From positions 5,146,001 to 5,210,000 of the forward strand of contig NGZR01000001.1 of the NCBI GenBank assembly GCA_002197995.1: a DNA stretch of 64,000 nucleotides. The letters are read 5' to 3'. The DNA comes from Gaeumannomyces sp. JS-464. Lineage: Eukaryota; Ascomycota; Sordariomycetes; Magnaporthales; Magnaporthaceae. The position numbers and the translations under genes are program-made. The notes beneath the pieces were generated by a model, which ran no database searches, was not told where the DNA came from, and worked only from the letters and a program-made list of their open reading frames with translations. Every line of letters begins with the position of its first letter. The stretch's first letter is position 1. Positions 1 to 8,689 of this stretch are shown here, piece after piece.

Positions 1-1860
1 GACGCCGTACTTCGCCGGAGGCTCCTTTAAAGGCTTTTAAACCAAGGCTGGGATTTAACGTTAATACGATAGGTATTATCTTTTGCAGGAAACAGGGTGG
101 TTAAAATGCGTTTGGAGGACGCCACGGCACCCCCTTTTTCCCCGGACTGCGGGTTACCCCAAGGGTTACCGGCGTTACCGGTCCTATTTATGCTTTATAT
201 GGCCGAAATCCTACCCAAAGCAAAAGCGATTAGGTACGGATACGCGGACGATATAGGCATTTGCGTAACGGGTAGCACTCCGGAGGAGTGCTCCCGTAAA
301 GCAGGGGCTACGGTTACGGAAATCCTACGTTAGGGCAGGGCTAATAAGGTTGCTTTCGACCCGGGGAAGTGCGAGCTTATGCATTTTTCCAAACGGAGAA
401 ATCCCACAACCCCAGCGGTTACGGCGGAGGGCCTTACCATACAACAAGCTACAGGAGCTTTACGGTGGTTAGGGGTCCTTTCGACCAAAGGCTTAATTTT
501 AAAGCCCACGTGGAAAACAAGGCTGCAAAAGCCCAAAGCGTTGCCAACCACCTCCGAAGGCTTACGAATTCGATAGGGGGATACCGGCACATTCGGTTTA
601 CAAAGCCGTCACAACGGTTATAATCCCTACGGCTTTATACGGGGCCGAGGTATGGTATAGGGGTAAAACTAAACCACACCCGTACAAGCCGGCACAACAG
701 CAAATTATCCGCCAAGGCCATTTAATCGATCGGGTCGATAAAGCCTTAACCGCGTCCCTTAAGGCAGTGGTCCCAGCTTGGAAAACCACACCGATAAACG
801 CATTGCATTACGAATCCGGCATCCCAGGCGCCCAGGCGCTTTTGGAACAAGCCCGCCTCCGTTTTGCGGCCCGTATAAATACGGTTCCGGAAGAACACCC
901 CCTGGCCGCAGCGGCCAAGCCGGCCCTTAACGCCCGAGGGCCTAAGGCAGGCTTACCCGGCAGGCTTGCAACCTCCTTGCAAAGGACGGCCGGACTTTTT
1001 CCGGCTTGCACCCGCCCGGCCTACCTCCTTTATAAATATACGGGGCTTACGGTGGCTATACAAAAAAAGCAAGCAGCCGCTAAAGCATTTACGGCGTGGC
1101 TTTACACCCTCCCACCCACCGACGTTATAATATATAGCGACGGGTTCAAAGCAGAGAACGGAGCAGTTGGATACGGCTGGGTAATATACTAAGCCGGCCA
1201 ACGCAAACTTTCCGGGCACGGCCGGCTGGCGCATCCCGCGGAAGTATTCGACGGCGAGGCGGAAGGGGCCCGGATGGGCCTCCGTAAAGCCGTTTGGAGC
1301 TTCCGCAATTGCACTTTCCACTTGTGCCTCGATAACACCTCGGCGGCCAACGGCTGTTTAAGCACGGCCCCTGATAGTTCACAAGGGGCCTTTAAAGAAA
1401 TCCATTGCCTTATGGATAAACACCAGGTATACGTACGCTGGTCCCCGGGCCATATGGGAATCCCCGGAAACGAAGAGGCAAACGCCGAAGCAAAGTTGGA
1501 TCGGCCCTGCCAATACCCCAACATCTTAAACCAACGGTGGCCGGAGTAAAGGCTTTAGCCCGGAAAACGGCCCGGGACGCCCGGAACGCATGGTTTAAGG
1601 ATAACTTTCCGGATCGGTATAAGGCTATAGGCTTCCCGCCGGCACCACAACATACGCCCGAAGCGTTGCAGCTGCACCGGAGGGTACTGCAACGGCTAAT
1701 AGCCGCACGCACCGGTTACGGGGATTTCGACTGGTACCACCGAAAGTTCCAGCACGAAAAACGATAACCCGTGCCGCTGCGGAAGAAACAAATCCCCTTC
1801 CCACCCTATATTTTGCAGGTTGGCTAAAACGGCAGAAAATAAATGGCCTATAGCGGACCC
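1..1860 (+). pseudogene. LINE-A1 ORF2 C-terminal half: RT, RNase H, zinc motif
   Basis: This is the end of the LINE replication polyprotein, which copies element RNA at a nicked target. The RT palm is seen as GLPQG near 153-170 and YADD at 241-252. The thumb region runs to about 790. An RNase H domain spans about 1124-1500, with YSDG (D near 1139), DNTSA near 1330 and WSPGHMGIPGNEEAN near 1440-1490. A CxC..H..C motif (PCRCGRNKSPSHPIFC) lies near 1768-1820. In-frame stops (for example TAG at 333 and TAA at 1190) and frameshifts break the reading frame, so it is not functional as it stands. It belongs to the same family as the ORF2 at 8690-12290. Confidence 0.9.
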
Positions 1861-2440
1861 CTCCCCGGCTTCCGACAGGCCCGGATATTGGAAACGCTAC
1901 TTCAAAAGCCTTTCCTTTTTGCTTCGTTCGCCGAAGCTACCAATTATTACACTATCGCTGGACGATAACAACAGGGCCTAAAAAGCCCGCATACATCCTT
2001 TTCCTTATTCTCCTACACCTTTTACCTTTTCCTTTGTACCACCAGGACTAACAGTAGGCTCGTTGGTCCCCGCACCTCCGGCCGGGCCCTGGGGGTCCCG
2101 AGGACCTTCCAGCCTAAAACCCGGCCCCACCCCTTTACCGGCATACTCGCTGGCCGAACGCACTACTACCACCCGCAGCGCTTTACAACGCCCTGGCGTA
2201 TATATATACGCCCTACCGCCGATTGCCCCGCTCACTAACAAGGAGCGCTGGAACGCGGCCCGACCTTCGTGTGCCTTCGGGTTTAATTCTGCTAGCCGCC
2301 GGATAGCAACATGTAGCCTAATGTTTAGCTTAGTAGCGCTAGCACGTCATATGCCCCTTGGGAGGCAGGGACTGGTAGATCCCGACTTACTGACGTTAAA
2401 TATACTTACTTACTCACTCTCTCTCTCTCTCTCTCTCTCT
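1..2440 (+). mobile_element. LINE-A copy 1, 3' part (Tad-clade non-LTR retrotransposon)
   Basis: This is the 3' portion of a non-LTR retrotransposon whose 5' part lies outside the window. Base 1 aligns with about 10418 of the complete copy LINE-A2, and the two stay collinear to the 3' end. It carries reverse transcriptase (YADD at 241-252), RNase H and a C-terminal zinc motif, followed by a non-coding 3' region ending in a CT-rich tail. Differences from LINE-A2 are mostly C/T and G/A transitions, with LINE-A2 more mutated. Tad-clade membership is inferred from the RT, RNase H and CCHC order, which is usual for fungal LINEs. Confidence 0.93.
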
Positions 2441-2441
2441 C
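2390..2441 (+). repeat. LINE-A1 3' tail with CT microsatellite
   Basis: The conserved element end GACGTTAAATATAC is followed by TTACTTACTCA and then CT repeats to about 2440. The same end motif is followed by a different short tail in LINE-A2 (TTAC units, to 12823) and in the element ending at 47669 (TTTCTCTTTTTCT). This is how LINE 3' tails vary between insertions. Confidence 0.85.
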
Positions 2442-2442
2442 A

Positions 2443-2639
2443 CGCTTTTTTGGCCCAGTTGCGTTGCCGACGTCGTTGTTAAAAGGAGTCGGAAAACGCG
2501 GGTCGAACAAAGCCAAATGGCCTGTTAAACCCTGTTATACAGCCGGCTCATTTTTGGTGGCCTTAACACCAAAATGGCCGGGATTTTTTAGCGGCCACTA
2601 ACAGTGGGTCCGACAGGAAAATTTTTCGGGGGGAAGGTG
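2443..2639 (-). mobile_element. Inverted 5' fragment of the non-autonomous LINE seen at 46463-47669
   Basis: The reverse complement of this stretch matches the first roughly 200 bases of the element at 46463. The outer end at 2639 corresponds to that element's 5' end (CACCTTCCCCC). The fragment starts directly after the LINE-A1 tail. Either LINE-A1 inserted into a minus-strand copy whose remainder lies left of the window, or this is a rearranged junction. No function is inferred. Confidence 0.75.
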
Positions 2640-3480
2640 TGGCTGCCCGCTTGGCCATGGTGATGCGACAGCTTTCCATTTTCCAATCGCTTAAGTTGAA
2701 TGCCGTAGGAGCAATTCCCAAGGCACGTAAAACGCCGGAAGGGCGCCGTGCGCACGCCGTCGCGCGCTGGCACCGACGATGCTGCCGAAGCTGATGGCTT
2801 GCTGTCCCTGCCGTAACCACCGCCGGACGCAGACGACACCCGCCCGCTGCAGGCGCATCGTCTGCTCCGCATTAGCGAGGAGGCGGCATCCTTCGCGACG
2901 GCCCTCCTTCGTCCTCACAACGGGATCTTCTCGCAAGGGATCCACAGCAACTACAAACAAGAGCAGAGGCGGTTCGGCGCGCAAGAAAGAGGGTTCCTGT
3001 TGGAATTGGGGCGTGAGGATGCGATCGAAGTGCGCAACTTCAATACAGCGGCGTCCCTGAGGCTCTGCTCGCGCTGGAGGACGAGTTGCTGGAAGTTAGT
3101 GGCCGGGACGCGCTATCGTGCCGGGGGGCTAGGCGGGAATTGAGAAGGCTGCTGCTTTTGCGCGCCTGGATAGAAAACTTAGCCCGGCCCGCTTCACCGC
3201 CGCCTCTGGAGAAAAAAAAGCTGGTGAAGTGGGCATGGTTCCTGGCCGCGGTGCCAGCGACGGCCGACTTGCCAGTCCCGGCCAAACCGCTCAGCCAGAA
3301 GATATGTCTGCGGCCGTCATCCCTACCCCATTAATCCAGTCGCCGACCGCTGGAGGACATCCACGGGAGTGTTTTTGAGACAGATCACAACGTCAGGCCC
3401 GAGTCTTGTTAGATAAACTCGAGGTAAGGCGCGAAGTGTCAAGGTTGTGGGGCTCCCTGGATTGGGAATGGATGGAAGCT
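2640..3480 (+). pseudogene. GC-rich coding-like relic, not recognised
   Basis: I do not recognise this stretch. Plus-strand reading gives protein-like runs in two frames: LLRISEEAASFATALL and NGIFSQGIHSNYKQEQ in the frame running from about 2778 to 3140, then ALEDELLEVSGRDAL and ARRELRRLLLLRAWIE in another frame at about 3068-3180. The switch near 3055 and stops such as TAA at about 2815 indicate decay. The charged, leucine-rich composition suggests a helical protein. It could be an old host gene or the body of an unrecognised element. No domain is claimed. Confidence 0.35.
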
Positions 3481-3492
3481 CGAGGTCCAAGC

Positions 3493-3493
<1 letters not shown>

Positions 3494-3526
<33 letters not shown>
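3494..3526 (+). repeat. Poly(A) tract, 33 A
   Basis: An uninterrupted run of 33 A follows GTCCAAGCC. It could be a simple repeat or the tail of a retroposed sequence. I found no flanking target duplication. Confidence 0.9.
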
Positions 3527-3529
<3 letters not shown>

Positions 3530-3882
3530 GTGGGGGTGTGGCGCGCCTACACTGCCTTCCTTCGCAGCACCCAGCTGGATAATTTCAGTGGTGCCAGGCA
3601 AGTGCTGCCTAGGCGACTGCCCACCCACTAGGACCACGCACCGGTCATTCACGTTGTATCGTCGGTTAATGTTCGGGCCGTAAGGCAGTGATGCCCAACC
3701 TGCGCAAATGCATTTGCCATACCCAACGTGATGGAATTACCATAGAAACTGCAATATTCGGGTCAAAAAGCTTCCCTCCCGCTCCCGCATTTCGACAGCA
3801 CTGTTATTTTTTTTTATATTTTTTTTTTGGACATGGCACCACAGTTTTCAAGCTGCCTTCGTTCGACAAAGTAGCTGCAACG
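3527..3882. other. Upstream region of the HET pseudogene
   Basis: This gene-free stretch holds T- and A-rich runs at about 3803-3830 just upstream of the chosen HET start. The reading frame is open back to 3688, but that N-terminal extension is unlike the family. I see no defined promoter element. Confidence 0.5.
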
Positions 3883-5846
3883 ATGACCGACGATAAGGGC
3901 CTATCGCTGTTTGAGCTCAGCCGGCGCCACAGGACGTCCATCATCTCACAACTCGTCGATATAGGCAGCGAGCGCAACCAGCAAATCCTAGGCAAATTTC
4001 GCCCCTATATCAGCAGCCTCCCATGCCTCCAGCCGGAAGGCACGTTGCTGCGCCGCACGTCGATCAACGCCTTCCACGAGCGGAATTACGTTGCGCTATC
4101 ATACACCCGGGATCCCTCACGGCACGAAGACCAACAATCCGGGCAGTACCGTATTGAAAACTGGGATCGCAGCAACTCTGAACCCGAACCCTCATCTGTC
4201 CGGAACTGCGTCCTTGAACGCGTTCTCGGCTATATGCGCTCCGCGCGCGTCGACTTCCTCTGGATCGATGCCCACTGCATTCACCAAGACTCGTGCGGCG
4301 TCAACGCTTGTACCCACTCCAAATGCACGCAGAAACGCAACGCGGTACAGGCCATGGACCTCGTTTACCAGCTCAGCGACCATCCCGTGGCGCTACTGGG
4401 TCGGCCGCTTGATAGGGCATCGGAGTTGTGTCTCCTCGCGCGGATCCTTTTAGGGGATTTCGTCGACGGCGATTCTAACTCTTGGCTTTCGGTATCCACT
4501 ACGATTCCCGAGGCCAGTGAGGCGTTATCATTGCTCTACGAAATCACGCATGATGTCTGGTGGACGCGCGCATGGACATTCCAGGAAAACTATCGTGGCG
4601 GAGAGCGAATGCGGCTGTTGATCCGCCATGATCCGTCTCTGGAACAGCAGAAGCAAATGCTGCAGAAGCAAATGCTGCAGAACCACATGCTCGGCGCATT
4701 AATACCGGGCGAACTTTGCATATCGTCACCACCTTTTTTAAAGAGGCAACACGGCTATGCCTGGCGCTTCGCGGGTGGAAGGGCGCCTGGAAACGAACCA
4801 GGTGCAGAAAATCAAGGGCGTGCTCCAAGCCGCCGGCAGATACGCGCTCATGCTGCCCGGGTCGCGCTCAATGACTCCGAGGGTGGTCGCCGACATCGAA
4901 TCTCGCGCTTTAAAAAAGCTGTGGGACCGGCTCGCTATCGTCGCCAACTGCTGTCGATACCCAGTGCGACTCAACGACGAAACACTCAGCCGACAGAGTC
5001 GTAGCCTCAGTTTATCAGTGCTGGCAATGTGCCTACTCAACGGCGAAATCCTCGACAACGGCAACGAAGAAACAAAGTCGGCGGCCGAGTTGACGGCATC
5101 GGAATTCCTTGAAGGGCTTATGTTCCGGAGATTCAAATCGCCCGAGGAGGACGCCAGGCGGCTGACGTTCAACAAAGGCTGCCGGCTGAGGGACGTGAAA
5201 TTGACTGCGGGCGGCATTACGGCAAAAGGCCACTTGTGGAAGCTGGGTCAAATCGTCGACACTGCGGATTTCTCGTCTTGGTTGCCGTTTATCAACAACC
5301 CAAAGGGTCGTCTAGAACTGGGCCAGCGGAGAAGGCTACTGCAGTTGGTTCACTACTTGCAGCGCGGAGGCTACAAAACCCTTGCGGGAGAAATCGACGA
5401 CTACCTCGCGACAGACGCCAAGAGAGCCGAGGAGGATTATCAGTCATTCACTGACTGGCATTTCTGTCGCATGGCTGACGAGTTGGCAACAGCGATTCGG
5501 ACTCGTCGGAAATTGAGGCTAGGCAGCATCTGGGACCCGGAGGGGGCGGGAGCCGTACTGCGCCGTTTTTATCTGGTTAAGCGAGGGCGCCAACGGACCA
5601 GATCCATCGCCCCCGGCTTTCGTTTTCACGTTACTGGCACAGGCTAATGGAGGCTCGCAAACATTTGATGCCAATGATATCGACCGCTACGCCTCGCTGA
5701 CGGTTGATATTGAGAGACGCTTAGGTGATGGCGGCATACCGCAACTACGCATCCGTGACTGGCTGCTCGGCATGTGCTTCTTTTATAAGCGTCCGCTTAG
5801 GAATGTGGTATTTCCTTGGCCGAAAGCGATACAGATAGCTAGCTAA
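3883..5846 (+). pseudogene. HET-domain protein (heterokaryon incompatibility family), frameshifted
   Basis: HET-domain proteins trigger incompatibility or cell-death responses in filamentous ascomycetes. The chosen start (MTDDKGLSLFELSRRH) precedes the family-like N-terminus. HET motifs follow in order: NYVALSY at 4084, FLWIDAHCIHQD near 4255 and WWTRAWTFQENY near 4558. The frame changes at a T-run near 4735, again near 4785, and once more near 5606. Downstream segments remain family-like: KEATRLCLALRGW, then LWDRLAIVANCC near 4918, then a C-terminus (DANDIDRYASL to IRDWLLGMCFFYKRPL) ending at the TAA at 5844-5846. The three frame changes make it a pseudogene unless sequencing errors or unseen introns explain them. 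It lies about 160 bp upstream of the NLR relic on the same strand. Confidence 0.85.
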
Positions 5847-6005
5847 GGCGGGAGGCCTAGCGAGGTATTCGCGAGCTCATATTTACATGTATTTACGTTT
5901 GGCAATGTCGCGAAGGATCACTACGGCCCAGGATAGTTTAGGTTAAAAACCGATCACAAGAACTTCGAGTACTTTACAGGCAGATAGAGCTAACAGGACG
6001 AGTGG
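5847..6005. other. Spacer between HET and NLR relics
   Basis: No clear gene. If the NLR had an N-terminal effector domain it is not recognisable here. A short run (KNFEYFTG) before stops near 5978 might be a remnant. Confidence 0.4.
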
Positions 6006-6163
6006 ACCACAGCCCAAGCAGAGACCCCACCGCAGCCGTTCGCGTTTATCCCCTTTTCCCGCGACCCAGATTTCGTCGACCGCGGGAACATTCTCACCCA
6101 ACTTCGCCAGCGGTGTTCCGAACCAGCTGGCCGTGTGGCTCTTGTGGGCCTGGGCGGCATTGG

Positions 6164-6214
6164 GTACGTGTGGTTCTGTTTTGATCCTGCCGGAAGAAAG
6201 CTGACCAGCAGCAG
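6164..6214 (+). other. Predicted 51-bp spliceosomal intron in the P-loop codon
   Basis: The intron runs from GTACGT to CAG and contains the branch-like CTGAC at 6201-6205. Splicing joins GG to C and restores GLGGIG-KSQLAIQ, the Walker A motif. Without it the P-loop is broken by 17 unrelated residues. Size and signals are typical of filamentous ascomycetes. Confidence 0.85.
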
Positions 6215-6631
6215 CAAATCGCAGCTGGCCATCCAGTTCGCCCACCGAATCACCCAGGACGCAGCCGAGAGATGGATCTTTTGGATCCATGCTGGCACGC
6301 AGGCCCGCGTCGAAGAAGGCTTCCGAGACATTGCCGACGCCATTAAGCTGCCCGGTCGGAATCAGCCCAACGCCGATATACCACAGCTTGGGCAACCAAT
6401 GGTCGAGAAGGCAAGCCGTTGGCAAGCCATCTCCCACAAAGCCGGAATGGATCGATCGTTGTTACGACGCGCAACCGAGACCTGGCATACAGGTTTACGG
6501 GGAACAACAAAAACATTATTAAGGATGGGCCAATGGTGCCGGCCGATGCCTTACTCCTTATGGAAAGACTTTAGGCCTGGTTTTAAATGTAGAGAAAGCT
6601 AAAGACCTGGTAGAAGCGTTGGACTTTGTCC

Positions 6632-6645
6632 CTCTTGCCATTAGC
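6632..6645 (+). repeat. Left target-site duplication of LINE-A2
   Basis: CTCTTGCCATTAGC is repeated exactly at 12824-12837. The NLR frame reads through this motif on both sides (PLAIS at the left, LAIS then AAAYIQ at the right). Confidence 0.95.
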
Positions 6646-6816
6646 ACCTTTCTCGAATTCACCAATTCTTGGCATTGCGCTGTTAGTGCACACTGCCAAA
6701 TTGCATACAAATCCTTAACACCCGCCAATTAGCGACCCAACACCAATAACCACGCCCGCTAACGGCGCTGGCGACGGTAACATGCCGTTGCTAACAGCCC
6801 CCCTTCGGCTAATAGG

Positions 6817-8622
6817 GTGGCGCGCGCCCTCCTCGTCGGCCCAACGGCCCGGAGGAACGCGTCGCTGCCACCCGGGCCCCCCCGCGCGTCAGCGCACCCG
6901 ACCACGCCGTCCCCGTTGCGGAATTCGCAACACCCAACAGGGCCCGTTCAGGGCCAGGAAGGCACCCACGACGGCAGCACCGGCACAGGTGCCCCTTTCC
7001 TTTCTTTTCCCCTCCCTTCCCACCCCCGGCCTACGCGCCCACCCCTCGGGTCGGCTGCGGCGGCCGCGGAGGAAATTGTTGCGAGTTACAGCCGCAAGCA
7101 ACAGCAAACGGCTTTAATTTGCACAACCCTCGCCCGCTTTATCGACGCCGGCATCGCTTCCTTCCCATTGGAGGCAATCCCCGAAGCTAACGGCTGGAAG
7201 GATTGTTTTATCGAATACGCCAAACAAGCCTTTTTCGGCCTGCCAACGCCGGCCCAAAGGGAAAGAAACCCCTACGGGGCCCCGAAACCTTACGCGCCTA
7301 ACCCGCAACGCCCGCCCCCGACCACTTACGCGGCGGCGGCCCGAACAGGGCTCCAGTAGCCCCAGCAACCCGCACAGGCTTTAAAAAACCGTGCACCCCG
7401 GGAGCCCCGCCCTCCCGCCCGGCCCAAAGCCGATTTCCGGGTTTTTGTTAAAAGGAAAAACAGGTTTAGGCCAATTAACAAACGGGCTTTAGTATTCGCA
7501 AAGCCCTTGCCGATAGCAGGGACCTGCCGTTTACGACAACCGACGTCCCGGAAGCTTATCGAACCCCTACTGGGTTCGTGCTAAAAGCAAAAACGGCGGA
7601 TATCCAAAGCCGGCTTTTGCAATATCGATCCGAATTAAACCGTTTATATAACGCCGAAAGGATCGAAAAGCCCGAAATCTGGTTTAACTACGTAATTTCC
7701 GAATGCCCCACGTTTTTAACGAACGGCCTCGGACAAAGCGTCCCGGTATCGGAAAAGCTGGTTCGGGAGGAAGTCGAAACCCAAATAAGGCTAAAGCCAA
7801 TAAGCGTTAGCCTTCCGGGGCGCTACCAATATATTATGGATTATATCCTTTTACACGCGCGTAACCGGGTTTAAGCTTTGGGGGATTACGTCTTTTTCAC
7901 GCCGCGTACAACGACACCGCCGGTTACGCAATATACCCCCGGCTGCCACGGCTTTCACGTGGCTCGCAATTGTGCCCGGGCCGATAGGTGCTTCCGGTGC
8001 GGGAAAGTAAACGACGGCCGGCACGCATCGCCGTGCACGGCCCTTCCGCAATGCGCAAACTGTTCGGGCCCGTACCCAGCCGACCACCCGAACTGCCCTA
8101 TAAAGCTTGTACGGGTAAACGGAATGCTAAAGCATTTAACCCGTAGGGAAAAAGGCGCGGTTAGGAAATTAGGGGCACAAGCCTACCGGGCGGCGGTAAA
8201 AAGGTGGAAGCCGCCGCTGCCGCCGCCACCGCCGCGGCCGCCGCGGCCGCCACCGCCAACGCCCTTCTTGCAACCGCGGTTACTACGGACAATTCCGTTG
8301 TAACCGTTACCGCTAATGCCAATCCCGCGGCCGGTACCGGTAACGCCGCTGCTTCCGTTACCCCCGCCGCCGCCGCCGTTCTGCCGCTGCTGCCACCGCC
8401 GACGTTGCCGAGGTAAGCCCGGCAAATCCGCTGGCCCCCGAAGGCGCGGCCCGTACGGCCGGCAAGGGAAGGCACCCTGCCAAAAGGCTTAGGGTTAGTT
8501 TTAACAACCAATACGAAGTACTGGCGGATATGGAACTGGACCTCCCCGAGCCCGAAAGGGCTATCGAAATAACCGGAAACCCTTTGGAGGAAACCGACGG
8601 TACCGCCGGCCAACAACCTTAA
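6817..8622 (+). pseudogene. LINE-A2 ORF1 (gag-like RNA-binding protein)
   Basis: ORF1 proteins of Tad-like LINEs bind element RNA. A Pro/Ala-rich N-terminus leads to QKQQQ-type helical sequence near 7090, then TGFVLKAKTADIQSRLLQY near 7568-7630, EIWFNYVISECPTF near 7676 and a cysteine region near 7944-8100. The last contains CHGFHVARNC, CFRCGKVNDGRHASPC and CANCSGPYPADHPNC, resembling LINE CCHC knuckles. The frame breaks near 7360 and 7873 and again in the GCC-rich stretch after 8200. The final segment reads RLRVSFNNQYEVLADMELD and stops at TAA 8620-8622. The start is uncertain, because 6817 is the first plausible ATG-like start in the frame. Confidence 0.8.
8203..8410 (+). repeat. GCC/GCN trinucleotide-rich tract in LINE-A2 ORF1
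   Basis: Degenerate GCC, GCG and ACC triplets encode Ala/Pro/Thr-rich or Gly-rich runs depending on frame. This low-complexity tract produces long spurious open frames on both strands. Confidence 0.8.
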
Positions 8623-8689
8623 GGCCAAAGCCCCAATACACCAACGCCGCTTTTACGTATGCCAGCAGCCAACCGGATATAACAAACGC

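Larger units (their letters stand above)
6006..6645 (+). pseudogene. NLR-type gene, piece 1: NB-ARC domain
   Basis: This is the N-terminal part of a fungal STAND/NLR receptor (nucleotide-binding NB-ARC with C-terminal TPRs). The linker IPFSRDPDFVDRGNI leads into the P-loop VALVGLGGIG, which joins KSQLAIQFAHRI across an intron at 6164-6214. Then follow AERWIFWIHAG, a shifted frame with SRNGSIVVTTRNRDLAYR (about 6445-6500), and VEALDFVPLAIS (about 6610-6645), the LxLA-type motif. The Walker B stretch expected between about 6390 and 6440 is missing, so a deletion is likely. At least two frameshifts are present. The coding continues at 12838 after the LINE-A2 insertion. Confidence 0.88.

Noticed and set aside
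97..333. Short open frame with YADD as a separate gene
   Set aside because: It is a fragment of LINE-A1 ORF2 between damage points, not an independent gene.
2417..2440. CT microsatellite as a promoter element
   Set aside because: It occupies the LINE tail position and differs between copies; nothing suggests a promoter.
3803..3832. T-rich run before HET as a promoter
   Set aside because: Pyrimidine tracts are common upstream of fungal genes, but there is no defined motif here to call.
4738..5217. 159-codon minus-strand open frame
   Set aside because: Shadow of the HET coding strand.
5943..6437. 164-codon minus-strand open frame
   Set aside because: Opposite strand of the NB-ARC coding sequence; no independent motif.
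8161..8628. 155-codon minus-strand open frame rich in Ala/Val
   Set aside because: Shadow of the GCC-rich tract of LINE-A2 ORF1; composition alone keeps it open.
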